From: Muribaculum intestinale
Lineage (GTDB): Bacteria; Bacteroidota; Bacteroidia; Bacteroidales; Muribaculaceae
Direction: 5' to 3'
NCBI RefSeq assembly: GCF_002201515.1
Contig: NZ_CP021421.1
Span: forward strand, 2,542,001-2,606,000
DNA length: 64,000 bases
The translations under genes and the position numbers were made by a program. Shown piece by piece: positions 48,217-57,214 of the stretch. The notes beneath the pieces are model-generated. The model worked only from the letters and a program-made list of their open reading frames with translations. It searched no databases and was not told where the DNA came from. The first letter of the stretch is position 1; every line of letters begins with the position of its first letter.

Positions 48217-48437
48217 CCCTTTGAAGTAGGCTGCACTGCAGACATTTCCGTGGCTGTATTTGATTGATAAATATGGATAGCACTGCCCACTGATTTAATT
48301 GGTGGGCAGTGTGTTGTTATGTACAAATGTAGGCTTATGCCGTGAAAACATGCTCTGATTCCCGTCTGACTATGAAAATTTGCGTAAATTTGTGTTTAGA
48401 TATGGCGCTTATGCCACATGCTCTAAATTTTATAAGA

Positions 48438-48779
48438 ATGTATTATATCTCAAAACGCATGGAAATTTCAGGGTCGCACCGCCTTGAACTTTCTTATCCG
48501 AGTAAATGTGAGAATATCCACGGACATAACTGGATTGTGACCGTCTATTGCAAGGCGCGTACACTCAATGCCGATGGCATGGTCTGCGACTTCAAGCATG
48601 TCAAGGAAAAAATCCATGGCGTGCTTGACCATAAGCATATCAATGACATTCTGCCATTTAATCCGACTGCGGAGAATATCGCACGTTGGGTTGTGGAACA
48701 GATACCTGAGTGCTACAAGGCGGAAGTGCAGGAAAGTGAGGGTAATGTAGCCATGTATGTTGTAGATGAAGATATTTAG
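48438..48779 (+). CDS. queD: 6-carboxy-5,6,7,8-tetrahydropterin synthase
   Basis: About 113 residues from ATG 48438; earlier in-frame starts give N-terminal residues that do not fit. Converts dihydroneopterin triphosphate to 6-carboxytetrahydropterin in the preQ0/queuosine pathway. Zinc-binding histidines are in SGSHRLEL and HGHNW; the catalytic Cys is in KCENIHGHNW and a catalytic His in DHKHIND. The next gene, queE, catalyses the following step. Confidence 0.93.
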   Translation: MYYISKRMEISGSHRLELSYPSKCENIHGHNWIVTVYCKARTLNADGMVCDFKHVKEKIHGVLDHKHINDILPFNPTAENIARWVVEQIPECYKAEVQESEGNVAMYVVDEDI

Positions 48780-48786
48780 CCGCGGA

Positions 48787-49368
48787 ATGAAAGTAAAAGA
48801 GATATTCTATTCTTTGCAGGGTGAAGGTCGGTTTACCGGTACGGCTGCGGTCTTTTTGCGGCTGTCGGGATGCAATCTTAAATGTCCGTTCTGTGATACG
48901 GATCACTTCGACGGGACTTTTATGTCGCACGAGGACATAATGGACGAACTGGTGAAGTATCCGTCCCGCCATCTGGTTATCACCGGAGGCGAGCCTTCGT
49001 TGCAGCTTGAGCCGGGCTTCATCGATATGCTTCATGAATACGGATATTTTGTGCAGGTAGAGACCAACGGCACTCATCCGCTGCCACAAAATGTAGACTG
49101 GATTACATGTTCTCCAAAATCAAAGAATATCGTCTATGACAGAGTAAATGAACTGAAAGTGGTATTTGGCAGTGATGCGGTAGGAGGGAATTCCCTTTTA
49201 GAGCACTTATCCATTTCGGTTGAGGCTGAAGAATATTATCTCCAGCCTTGCGACACGGGGGATAAAGCGGTTAATGTGGAAATCCTTGGCAGATGTGTGG
49301 AGTATATAAAGGATAATCCTGTGTGGCGCCTGTCGTTGCAGACGCACAAGCTGATTGATATACCTTGA
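48787..49368 (+). CDS. queE: 7-carboxy-7-deazaguanine synthase (radical SAM)
   Basis: About 193 residues from ATG 48787. Radical SAM enzyme that turns 6-carboxytetrahydropterin into 7-carboxy-7-deazaguanine. The start KVKEIFYSLQGEG and the 4Fe-4S motif CNLKCPFC (CX3CX2C) are typical, with VITGGEPSLQ as SAM-binding GGE. A second start at 48766 overlaps queD by 14 bases and is less likely from homologous N-termini. Coupled tightly with queD. Confidence 0.94.
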   Translation: MKVKEIFYSLQGEGRFTGTAAVFLRLSGCNLKCPFCDTDHFDGTFMSHEDIMDELVKYPSRHLVITGGEPSLQLEPGFIDMLHEYGYFVQVETNGTHPLPQNVDWITCSPKSKNIVYDRVNELKVVFGSDAVGGNSLLEHLSISVEAEEYYLQPCDTGDKAVNVEILGRCVEYIKDNPVWRLSLQTHKLIDIP

Positions 49369-49569
49369 TTCTTTTGATTTTGGAAACAGGGATTGATGTG
49401 ACCATACTTATATGGTTTTTTATCGTTTCTTAGATTGGAGATATGATGCTGCGAGGCGGATGCACATTTTTTAGTGTGGGTGTATTGCTTCATTTTGCTG
49501 ATATACAAGCCGTTGGCGAAGGTGGTGCATGGTCCGGTTAAAAAAAAAGTGAAAAAATATCCGAAAATA

Positions 49570-49602
49570 TTTGGAGAATTGATAAAACCTCCCTAACTTT
49601 GC
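49570..49602 (+). promoter_or_regulatory. Promoter of the tRNA-Gln gene
   Basis: TTTG (49570-49573) and TAACTTTGC (49594-49602) with a 20-base gap, a good -33/-7 pair. About 85 bases of leader precede the tRNA. Confidence 0.65.
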
Positions 49603-49690
49603 AATCGCAAAACGGGAACAACCCCAAGCAACAAAGGTTGCTGAGATACTCAAAAAAGAGATTAAGGTTGGCTTTCCGGCAAATAGAAAT

Positions 49691-49761
49691 TGCCTTGTGG
49701 TGTAATGGTAGCACGTCGGATTCTGGTTCCGCCTGTGAGGGTTCGAATCCTTCCAAGGCAA
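49691..49761 (+). tRNA. tRNA-Gln (anticodon CTG)
   Basis: A 71-base cloverleaf: acceptor TGCCTTG/CAAGGCA with discriminator A, D-arm GTGTAATGGTAGCAC, anticodon loop TTCTGGT (CTG at positions 34-36), T-arm GAGGG-TTCGAAT-CCTTC. The CCA end is not encoded. A terminator follows at once. Confidence 0.95.
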
Positions 49762-49766
49762 CTAAC

Positions 49767-49806
49767 AAAATCGCAGTCAGTTAATTGTAACTGGTTGCGA
49801 TTTTTA
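49767..49806 (+). terminator. Rho-independent terminator after tRNA-Gln
   Basis: AAAATCGCA (49767-49775) pairs with TGCGATTTT (49796-49804), with an inner TTA/TAA pair, then T-rich DNA. Confidence 0.75.
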
Positions 49807-49867
49807 TTTTATATATTTCGCACAACATTTGCACAACCAGACTGATGCGCCCAACTCCAATATTCGT

Positions 49868-50314
49868 GGTCAATGTAAAAATTGGGGGTCAGTAGCAAAA
49901 CCAGGTTGAATTGTTAAAAAATTACCCGAGAATAAAAATATTTTTAGGCGCTTAGATTGGAGTTTAGCGCTGTTGTCCTTCGGGAATCTACTATATAACA
50001 AGTGCTTATGATGATTAGACTTCCCTAATTCAGTTAACGATACGCCCATCTATCCCTAAATCTCAGAAATTAACAACCGCTTTTTTACATTGACCCAAAA
50101 TTGGGTCAGTAGCAAAACCCGGTTGAATTGTTAAAAAAAATACCCGAGAGTAAAAATATTTTTAGGCGCTTAGATTGGAGTTTAGCGCTGTTGTCCTTCG
50201 GGAATCTACTATATAACAAGTGCTTATGATGATTAGACTTCCCTAATTCAGTTAGCGATACGCCCATCTATCCCTAAATCTCAGAAATTAACAACCGCTT
50301 TTTTACATTGACCC
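49868..50314. repeat. Two tandem copies of a 212-bp element bounded by inverted repeats
   Basis: Unit 1 (49886-50096) and unit 2 (50103-50314) are about 97% identical, period 217 bases. Each begins GGGTCAGTAGC and ends TTGACCC, so each has short inverted ends. The pair is bounded by GGTCAATGTAAAAA (49868-49881) and its inverse TTTTTACATTGACC (50300-50313). No coding potential. Nothing else is seen between the tRNA terminator and 50350. Confidence 0.75.
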
Positions 50315-50350
50315 GTAAAAATTCACCTGTTCGCTAAGCATAAATTGCGA

Positions 50351-50515
50351 CTAACTTTTGTCGAGTTCCGGAATGTAAAGCGGCGATTTCTTGTGAAGGA
50401 TAATCCGGGTACAACCCATAGGAAAGGTTATGACGATGAAAGGCTCATTGCTTTCCAGCACCCAATAGTAGCTATGGCGCAACACCTCTCTCGGTTGATA
50501 GATTATCAAAATTTT
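50351..50515 (-). pseudogene. Remnant of an AraC family (DUF6597-type) regulator, N-terminal part
   Basis: The minus-strand frame reads YQPREVLRHSYYWVLESNE, then FIVITFPMGCTRIILHKKS and PLYIPELDKS before a stop. From memory this matches the first ~50 residues of Bacteroidetes AraC proteins with a DUF6597 sensor domain, which start with a YQP..L..Y..YYWVL pattern. The rest of the gene is absent and the 212-bp repeats begin 37 bases past its end. Confidence 0.5.
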
Positions 50516-51084
50516 CAATAATCGAGCAGTCTGCCGCAATCGTGCCAGTCGCCTATCATCACGCCAGACTCGCTTGCATTAATTAGTTTTGTCAGCCGTG
50601 ATGTGAAGAGTGCGTTGTTGGATTTATTGGCCTGTATATTGTCTATTCTGACCCGCTGATACAAGGCCGGGAATGAACGGAAGTTTGACCAAGCCACCGG
50701 ATTGGCTTTAAATTCTGTGATAATGTCAATATCTATGACAAATTCAGCATCGAGATCGGGACAGGCAGATCGTCCTTTGTCAGTCATCAATCCAAGTTTA
50801 TCAAGGCGCCGGCAACGTTCTTTGTTGAGTTCTGTCCAACGTCCTTTTTTGGTTCGTGGGCCGAAACGCTGCAATGTAACGCCATCCACATTCTTCACCG
50901 TGGAATCTATCCATCCGAAACAGAGAGCCTCCTCGACTGCATCGAGATACCATAATGCGTCAACCGGTGGAGTCTTGCCGCGCTTTACAGCAATCCAACA
51001 TTCTTTCTCTATCGCGCTATTGCGTATCAGCCAATCTCGTAAGTCAATGCGATTACTTATATGAAGAATATTTTTGGGAGTCAT
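50515..51084 (-). CDS. YdeI/OmpD-associated family protein
   Basis: A 189-residue soluble protein of the YdeI type (also called bacteriocin-protection protein): LRDWLIRNSAIEKECWIAVKR, then DAVEEALCFGWIDSTVKNVDG, FGPRTKKGRWTELNKER and a C-terminal four-helix region. Function in the cell unknown; some members were linked to peptide resistance. Last gene of a seven-gene minus-strand operon. Confidence 0.85.
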   Translation of the reverse strand: MTPKNILHISNRIDLRDWLIRNSAIEKECWIAVKRGKTPPVDALWYLDAVEEALCFGWIDSTVKNVDGVTLQRFGPRTKKGRWTELNKERCRRLDKLGLMTDKGRSACPDLDAEFVIDIDIITEFKANPVAWSNFRSFPALYQRVRIDNIQANKSNNALFTSRLTKLINASESGVMIGDWHDCGRLLDY

Positions 51085-51108
51085 ATATTAAGCTGTTTGT
51101 GTGGTATA

Positions 51109-52170
51109 TTATTCTAAGGTCTTGAATATCTCTTTTTTAAGAGCACTTTCAGCATTCCGGTTGCCTTTCTTGGCGGCAAGTCGGAAATATTTGGCGGCTT
51201 TTTTCAAATCTATTGGCACGCCCGAGCCAAGGAGATACATGTTGCCGATTTCATACAATGCCGTACCGATGCCGTCGGCATATCTCTGCCAATAGCGACC
51301 GGTGCGTTCCGCCAGATGCAGGTATTGCTCCATCGCCTTTGAATAATCAGCCTTGCAGCCTGTACCGTGCTTATAACAGTCTGCCAGTCGCAGCTTGGCG
51401 TTCATCTCCCCCATGTCAGCACCTTTGCGATACCAGCGGAAAGCCATGGCCGGATTCTGCTTCACTCCCAGCCCATCCATATAGGCATCTCCCATCTTAA
51501 CAAAGGCTTCGTCATAATTCATCTCTGCGGCTTTCTTGAAACAGGTGAAGGCTTTTTTGAAGTCAGACAGCTCTTGATATGCCAGCCCCATCATATACCA
51601 AGCCTCATCCTTCATGCAGAAAGACTCGTTGCTTTCAACAATATCATTATATCGTTTTATCGATTCTCTAATGACAGAGGTTCTATCACTGTTCTCAGAT
51701 AACCGGTTTACTGTCCCGCCCATCTTTTTACTGAATTTCTCTTTCGCGTATTCGTAAGATTCGAGGATGTAAGGCTTCAATAATTCAAATGTAGCGTCAG
51801 ATGGTGTCAAAGCGCAAATCCACCCCATCCACGCATAGACCGGATGTGGCATAATGACATCCTTTGCAGTAAAGTCATATGGCATATCCACAATACAACC
51901 TTTATTCGGGCGTTGTGGCAATTCTGCGAATAAAGTGCGGAATGTCTGCTTTCTGACTCCTATATTCACGCGCCACACATCCTCGCGGTCAAGGCGGGAA
52001 GCCCGGTCATTGTCGCCATCCTTTTCTTTGATTGTCAGGACATACACACCACGTTTAAGCACGCCGCCGGGATTGTAGAAGACCCCACGCTCTCCCCAGC
52101 TGTTTACCTCTACAAGCCCTTCAAGGTTGTCAAGGCAATATTTCAGAATATCGTCAGGTGTAATAGCCAT
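51109..52170 (-). CDS. DUF6194-like domain fused to Sel1 repeats
   Basis: A 353-residue protein. Residues ~1-135 (MAITPDDILKYCLDNLEG, WGERGVFYNPGGVLKRGVYV) resemble DUF6194. Residues ~185-345 hold Sel1/TPR-like repeats: GDAYMDGLGVKQNPAMAFRWY, ADCYKHGTGCKADYSKAM, GNMYLLGSGVPIDLKKA. No signal peptide. Sel1 repeats mediate protein contacts. The function of the fusion is unknown. Confidence 0.7.
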   Translation of the reverse strand: MAITPDDILKYCLDNLEGLVEVNSWGERGVFYNPGGVLKRGVYVLTIKEKDGDNDRASRLDREDVWRVNIGVRKQTFRTLFAELPQRPNKGCIVDMPYDFTAKDVIMPHPVYAWMGWICALTPSDATFELLKPYILESYEYAKEKFSKKMGGTVNRLSENSDRTSVIRESIKRYNDIVESNESFCMKDEAWYMMGLAYQELSDFKKAFTCFKKAAEMNYDEAFVKMGDAYMDGLGVKQNPAMAFRWYRKGADMGEMNAKLRLADCYKHGTGCKADYSKAMEQYLHLAERTGRYWQRYADGIGTALYEIGNMYLLGSGVPIDLKKAAKYFRLAAKKGNRNAESALKKEIFKTLE

Positions 52171-52206
52171 ATTGTAATCAGTTTTTATTCAAAATTAAGC
52201 CAATAC

Positions 52207-52899
52207 TTACTTTAAAATCTCTCCGATGAGTTTGTCCAGCCATTTGTGGCTGATGCCGTATTCCTCCATGACGCCTGCTTTCAGGGCTTCGTAAAGCAGT
52301 GCGCCGTCCTCGTCCGGCAACCGCTGCATATCGGTTTTTGACACGACTCCGTGTTCTTTCAGAATGTAGGCTATCGCCTGACGCACGGTTTTAGATGCTG
52401 CCTTTAGCCGCTCTTTCAATGCGGGAAGCGCATTGCGGGATTCTATATTACCTTTTTCGGCATATTCCTCAATGATGCGGCTTATCCATTTCAAGTCATC
52501 CTTGTCTCCGCGCATAGCTATCGAAAGCAAAGTATGCACAGGTGTTTCCGGTTGTATGTCTATATCTTCGAGATAGTCAACCCACCATATTGCATTGCCT
52601 TTTGTGATTTCCTTGTCGAGCTGCCCAAGCAGGAAATCGAATCCTGCCTCGTTAAACCGATGCACAAGGAGTTTATGATAAATGAAATAAGCAGTTTTAC
52701 GGACATCTGTCCCTTCTGCGCCGGGATGTTCACAGATAATATCTTCCAGTACTTGCAGCAGCGACATATCCGTCAGATTCCGGGCTTCTTGCCACGCAGC
52801 CCATTGGGCAGTTCCCTCATAAAATCCATTTGCCTTCGGGTCGGAGGTACGCATTCTGTCTATCAGGTCTAAAACGGCTTCTTTCGTCATTATTCCCAT
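52207..52899 (-). CDS. Helical protein of unknown function
   Basis: A 230-residue acidic, mainly helical protein (LLQVLEDIICEHPGAEG, AIWWVDYLEDIDIQPET, ALPALKERLKAASKTVRQA), perhaps built of HEAT-like repeats. I do not recognise the family. Seven bases separate it from the upstream gene. ATG 52890 is an alternative start. Confidence 0.65.
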   Translation of the reverse strand: MGIMTKEAVLDLIDRMRTSDPKANGFYEGTAQWAAWQEARNLTDMSLLQVLEDIICEHPGAEGTDVRKTAYFIYHKLLVHRFNEAGFDFLLGQLDKEITKGNAIWWVDYLEDIDIQPETPVHTLLSIAMRGDKDDLKWISRIIEEYAEKGNIESRNALPALKERLKAASKTVRQAIAYILKEHGVVSKTDMQRLPDEDGALLYEALKAGVMEEYGISHKWLDKLIGEILK

Positions 52900-52905
52900 A
52901 GAAGA

Positions 52906-53511
52906 CTACTTTTCATTATCGCTTATCAGTCTATACATCAAGGTAATATCTTCTGATGCCATTTGGAACTTTGATTTTTCAATCAGTAGGTTTTGTCCTG
53001 TCATTATATAAGAAGGCAGGATGCGCCATCCTTTATAAAAAATCTCGGTGTTACGCAATTTGTATGTAGATATACTTGGAACGGCATTTTTCCCGCTTGC
53101 CTTTTTGCTTATCATATTAAAGGCTTTTTTCGCCACATCACCCATCAGCATGACAACCTGAAGATTGGGAAATAGCTTAAGCTCATGTTCAAGATACGGC
53201 AGACTTTCTTCAATACTGTCCTTTGATACAGCGTATTCCGATTTAGGCGTCTTGACAGCATGGGTAATGTAGATGCCGAGATTCAATATATCCTGAATGC
53301 TATTTACTTTTATCCCCGCTTTTAGGAACAATGGGATGGTAGTTGACATATATGCGGAGTCAGGCTTTCCATAGAAATCATCGTCTGAATCAAACGGGAC
53401 AACTTCGTTTATCATGATAGCCCGTATTGTTTCCGGCTCAATATTTATGTCATTAAGTCGCAGAAATTCTGTATCACCACAAAGTTGTTGCAGTTGTGAT
53501 TTTATATTCAT
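52906..53511 (-). CDS. Uracil-DNA glycosylase superfamily protein
   Basis: A 201-residue protein. The order of segments fits the UDG fold: early NEVVPFDSDDDFYG, middle GIYITHAVKTPKSEYAV, then ELKLFPNLQVVMLMGDVAKKAF and late PSYIMTGQNLLIEKSKF. The classic GQDPYH and HPSPLS motifs are absent, so enzymatic activity is uncertain; an atypical branch is likely. Part of the seven-gene operon. Confidence 0.6.
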   Translation of the reverse strand: MNIKSQLQQLCGDTEFLRLNDINIEPETIRAIMINEVVPFDSDDDFYGKPDSAYMSTTIPLFLKAGIKVNSIQDILNLGIYITHAVKTPKSEYAVSKDSIEESLPYLEHELKLFPNLQVVMLMGDVAKKAFNMISKKASGKNAVPSISTYKLRNTEIFYKGWRILPSYIMTGQNLLIEKSKFQMASEDITLMYRLISDNEK

Positions 53512-53534
53512 GATTCACTTGAGATTAAACGAAT

Positions 53535-54167
53535 TTAGCTGTTTTCAAAGAGTTCTTCAAAAACCATTGCGGATTCCTCCGACAAACGCCGGGTCGCGGC
53601 TATACTTTGAGCCAACACAACTCCTTTTGAATTGATTCGTAATGGCTTCTCTTTACTCTTCGGATAACCGAATCTAAGAAGTGGCACAACCTCATCAGGA
53701 ATAAGGCGCGGTTGGATAACACTGCCATTTTCTCCCCATACTGCCCATTCGGCACAGCAATTAAACGGTTCCTGATGCTTGCAATGGGGTTTGTCGCCGG
53801 GAATAATCATCGTGAGATTCTCAGGCACACTCTGGAGACTTTTATAAGAAACGTCTTTTGCACAAAAGAATGCGTCAGAGACCTTAACGACAACACCTTC
53901 GGGAATAAGAGACCTGTAAGGATTTCCGAGTTCTCTTATGCAATAGTCGAAGGCTCTTTCCTTATGAGTCACTTCCAATCTTGCCATTATGTAGAGATGC
54001 CTATCAAGCAATGAGACCGGAAATACGACATCTCCCTCTTTTATTGATGCTATTGATGGCATCCTTGAGTGGATGCTGCCAAACACTACTTTTATAGGCC
54101 CTGTGTCATTTGATTTTCTTAGTTCGTCCAACCAGTCCTGAGGCCAGTAAACAGTATAATATGCCAT
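53535..54167 (-). CDS. Protein of unknown function with possible PUA-like N-terminus
   Basis: A 210-residue soluble protein. The first ~85 residues (MAYYTVYWPQDWLDELRK, FGSIHSRMPSIASIKEGDVV, LYIMARLEVTHKE) have the strand order and the 'GD.v.P' turn seen in ASCH/EVE-type PUA-like domains, which bind modified nucleic acids; this is an impression, not a match. Cys residues cluster in CKHQEPFNCCAEW near residue 133. Confidence 0.55.
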   Translation of the reverse strand: MAYYTVYWPQDWLDELRKSNDTGPIKVVFGSIHSRMPSIASIKEGDVVFPVSLLDRHLYIMARLEVTHKERAFDYCIRELGNPYRSLIPEGVVVKVSDAFFCAKDVSYKSLQSVPENLTMIIPGDKPHCKHQEPFNCCAEWAVWGENGSVIQPRLIPDEVVPLLRFGYPKSKEKPLRINSKGVVLAQSIAATRRLSEESAMVFEELFENS

Positions 54168-54176
54168 AATATGATG

Positions 54177-55961
54177 TTACTTGTTTCTATTCAAAAAAGC
54201 TGCTGCCAGTTCGAGGCTGTTCAGTGTCATGGCTGACGAGTCTTCGAGATTTTCAGCATCTTCATCATCCGATATTGAAATGAAGAATGTGATTTCTTCG
54301 GTGCCTTCTCCGAATATTCCCGAGCCTTTGACCTGCGCCATCGCTGATATCATTGCGCTGAAGAAAAAGGCTTCGCCCGGCAAAGTGGCGTGGTTTTCCC
54401 ACAGCGATTTGCTGAGCTTCACCAGTTCGCTGCCATGTCCGTCGGAATATCCCCATTCATCCGGATGCCATTTGCTCTCGTCATCGGGTTCTTCGTCTTC
54501 GCTTTGAAGGTACTCCAACGTGTTCACAGCGAGAAAAAGAGAGCAGCAATACCTGTCGGTGACCAAGGCGGCAGTGTATATGTGCTCATCATCTATGCGG
54601 CCAAGAATTTCGCGCAGGTCAGTTGTAACCGCATCTCTGATTTTTTCAGTCACTTCCTGCCAGAACGGGGCTACGGGAGTGGCCGGTTCTTCTTTTTTCC
54701 GCTCGCGGGCTTCAAAGTCGGGCGAGTTGATATAGTCGATATACTCTTTGGCTTCTTCCGAACCGAGTTTTACGGCATCCTCAAAATACTGGTATCCCAA
54801 CTCAATATCCGCCTCGGTGCCACGTCCGAAGGCATACGCCACGCCGAGTGCGGTGAGCACCTTGACGGTTATTGACTCCCATAGATTGTCGATGTCTTCC
54901 CCGGCTTCATGAAGATACTCGAATGCTACATCGTCGTCTTGAACTGTTCCCAGCCCCTCCTGATAGCATAAACCGAGGTAGGCGGCGGTCTGCGTCCGGG
55001 TGGTCTCGCTGCATTTCGGGTTTTGGTATGCCTTTTCAAACCATTCCACAGCCTTGGCGTAGTCCTGCTCCACATCACCGAAGCCTTCAAACAGATAATA
55101 TCCTACCTCAAATTGTCCTGCGGGATGTCCGCATTTGGCAGCCATTTCATAGAGTTGATATGCAAGGTCGATATTCTCATCCACTTCTTCACCGGCTTCG
55201 TAGATATGCCCGGCATTGTATGCTCCCTGAGGGTCGCCCCTGCGGGCAGCCTCCACATATCGCAACAGCCCACCGTATGAGTCGCCCTTCTCGGTGCGGA
55301 GATAATAGCCGTAGTTGTTGCAGATTACGGGTGAAATATCCGCCAGCATCAAGTAATATTTCTCATAAACATCCCGCGCAATCTCGCAGAGGCCGGATTT
55401 GCGTATGTCGCAGTAATTGCCCCATCCGGCACAAAGCCCGCAGTCGAAACTGCGCTCGTACCACACCTTTGCTATCGGCCAGGCCCATGCGTTATAGTCG
55501 CTTTCGTCTTTGAATTGCTTGGCATAGTCTGGCTCGACACGCAGATAGTCGCCCCAATAATACACGTTGCCGACCATGTAGCAACAGAAGGCGTCGCCAC
55601 GCTCTGCCTGACCGAGAATCTCCTCAAACGCTTCCTTAAACGAGGCGAACGGCATTGCACGTTCCACCGAAGGGGTGAGGTTTGCGCTTCGCGCAGCACA
55701 AAGAACGCCCGTGGCACTGCCCATCATCGCGCTCTTCTGCATCAGCTTCGATGCGTTTTCATCGTCAGCTTTGAAGCCTGCCTGCGGCCACACATACGAC
55801 TCACCCATGAAGCAGCGGGCTATGAATGCCAGCGCATCTGCATCGCCCTTTTGCGCCTCCAGTATAAGTATTGAGTATCCCCGGCGTATTTCATCGCGGT
55901 CAAAACTTGACCAAATCAGCTTGACTGCCGTTTTCACCTGCCTGCTATATTTACCTTTCAT
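54177..55961 (-). CDS. Large Sel1-repeat protein
   Basis: A 594-residue soluble protein. Sel1-like repeats run through residues ~45-430 (YNAGHIYEAGEEVDENIDLAY, FEVGYYLFEGFGDVEQDYAKA, YLGLCYQEGLGTVQDDDVAFE, GVAYAFGRGTEADIELGY). The C-terminal ~150 residues (WHPDEWGYSDGHGSELVKLSK, FFSAMISAMAQV) form a separate domain of unknown type. The start overlaps the previous gene by 11 bases. Confidence 0.75.
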   Translation of the reverse strand: MKGKYSRQVKTAVKLIWSSFDRDEIRRGYSILILEAQKGDADALAFIARCFMGESYVWPQAGFKADDENASKLMQKSAMMGSATGVLCAARSANLTPSVERAMPFASFKEAFEEILGQAERGDAFCCYMVGNVYYWGDYLRVEPDYAKQFKDESDYNAWAWPIAKVWYERSFDCGLCAGWGNYCDIRKSGLCEIARDVYEKYYLMLADISPVICNNYGYYLRTEKGDSYGGLLRYVEAARRGDPQGAYNAGHIYEAGEEVDENIDLAYQLYEMAAKCGHPAGQFEVGYYLFEGFGDVEQDYAKAVEWFEKAYQNPKCSETTRTQTAAYLGLCYQEGLGTVQDDDVAFEYLHEAGEDIDNLWESITVKVLTALGVAYAFGRGTEADIELGYQYFEDAVKLGSEEAKEYIDYINSPDFEARERKKEEPATPVAPFWQEVTEKIRDAVTTDLREILGRIDDEHIYTAALVTDRYCCSLFLAVNTLEYLQSEDEEPDDESKWHPDEWGYSDGHGSELVKLSKSLWENHATLPGEAFFFSAMISAMAQVKGSGIFGEGTEEITFFISISDDEDAENLEDSSAMTLNSLELAAAFLNRNK

Positions 55962-56739
55962 CTTTCTCTTCGTCTAAAAATCTGAATACCAGTCTTCCAA
56001 AATAATCGTTTACGTCAAACTCCTCCAAACAGCTCAGAGGATCGGGCAATCTCTCGCCATCAATCAGACTCCACAGCCAGTTCCGCAAGAGACCGACATC
56101 AAAAATAACACCTCTGTAACCAATAGGCACCGGCTCCGACCACCTTACATATTCAACTTTATATCCGGTGATCGGATCGGTATCATTGTCACGCCTGCTG
56201 ATGTTGATATACCCGCCATCGCCTTTAGTGAAATCATAAAGCATCCATAGCGATTTGCCCTCGATGATATCTTCCAAAGCACAGAACACATCCGCCATAT
56301 CAAAGTATCGGAAATCCTCGCCGTCAACACATAGTTTCGTCTCTGCCTTTTCTTGTTCGGGATGGATTTTCTGGCAGTGCCAGCCGGTCATATCAGGGAG
56401 CGATGCGGTGCGGAAGAAGTCACACATGATATCGGCGGCCATGTCGCAATCAACGTCCGACCGCCACATTCGCAGCATATACCCGTTGACCATAAAACAT
56501 ACCGCTATACTGCTATCCTTAAAGTAATCAATCGAGTATGCCTTTGCATAGCTGACCAACACCACCGGCACGCATTTTTCAAGGTATACGCATTCATTAT
56601 CCTCAATGTCGTCTATGGCATCAAGGATCTTTTCCTCGGTCACGTTTGATGTGCGTATATCCCCGTTCTTTGTGCCCAACACATATTGTGGCTTGCGGGC
56701 TTTAAGTCCAGAAAAGATGTCTCGTGTATCGTTGCTCAT
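55951..56739 (-). CDS. Protein of unknown function, first gene of the operon
   Basis: About 263 residues from ATG 56739 (the track start is a TTG two codons earlier). Soluble and acidic, with aromatic-rich strands (CFMVNGYMLRMWRSDVDCDMA, WMLYDFTKGDGGYINISRR, GYRGVIFDVGLLRNWLW). I do not recognise the family; the composition resembles immunity-type proteins but there is no toxin beside it. Confidence 0.6.
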   Translation of the reverse strand: MSNDTRDIFSGLKARKPQYVLGTKNGDIRTSNVTEEKILDAIDDIEDNECVYLEKCVPVVLVSYAKAYSIDYFKDSSIAVCFMVNGYMLRMWRSDVDCDMAADIMCDFFRTASLPDMTGWHCQKIHPEQEKAETKLCVDGEDFRYFDMADVFCALEDIIEGKSLWMLYDFTKGDGGYINISRRDNDTDPITGYKVEYVRWSEPVPIGYRGVIFDVGLLRNWLWSLIDGERLPDPLSCLEEFDVNDYFGRLVFRFLDEEKDER

Positions 56740-56803
56740 TTTCAATTAACGGTTTTTATGTTCAGCGGTCAGTTTGCCGCTCTCGATTGATATGTAGGGC
56801 ATT

Positions 56804-57118
56804 TTACTGTTTCTTTGATTTAGGGAACGGGAGATATTCCCAAATGGTTTCAATTACTTTAAGCGACTTGGGCGCATCTTCCAAGTCAAGAATATAGGCT
56901 TCCTTTGCTCCAGTATATGGGCAGCCGCACTTGGCATCTGCCATCAAGCCGGCAATGCAGGGTAATTTCTTTACATAAGCGATGTTGTCGCAGGCTGTGA
57001 TTACGCATTTTTCATTGACGTAGACGATGTAATCACCCATCATCTTGCGACTGTGTATCTCGCCTAATGGTGCAAGCATATCGCAGATGTATTCAATAAA
57101 TTCAGAGGTACACGCCAC
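56804..57118 (-). CDS. TfoX N-terminal domain protein
   Basis: About 104 residues if it starts at GTG 57118 (MACTSEFIEYICDML). Matches the TfoX-N domain: RKMMGDYIVYVNEKCVI, KCGCPYTGAKEAYILD, WEYLPFPK. The longer ORF to 57151 takes its first residues from the adjacent MITE end. The natural upstream region has been replaced by the MITE fragment, so expression is doubtful. Confidence 0.7.
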   Translation of the reverse strand: MACTSEFIEYICDMLAPLGEIHSRKMMGDYIVYVNEKCVITACDNIAYVKKLPCIAGLMADAKCGCPYTGAKEAYILDLEDAPKSLKVIETIWEYLPFPKSKKQ

Positions 57119-57126
57119 TTGATTTA

Positions 57127-57214
57127 GAGCTTGTTTAATAATAAATGTCACCGTCAGGGCGGTCAGTCGGCGAGCAGATTTTCGCGTGTGATGAGGGAGT
57201 TATGGGGTTCCATT
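57127..57214. mobile_element. Fragment of a family B MITE (left 88 bp)
   Basis: Starts with GAGCTTGTTTAATAATAAATG and follows the 349-bp element up to the middle of the first hairpin (GTTATGG then TTCCAT), where it stops and truncated glyoxalase sequence begins. TTA precedes the left end. Confidence 0.8.

Noticed and set aside
49691..49761. Integrative element attachment site at tRNA-Gln
   Set aside because: No repeat of the tRNA 3' end and no integrase are found in the window, so the accessory region cannot be called an integrated element.
49868..50314. CRISPR-like array
   Set aside because: Only two long direct repeats with a six-base joint; no short regular repeats, spacers or cas genes in the window.
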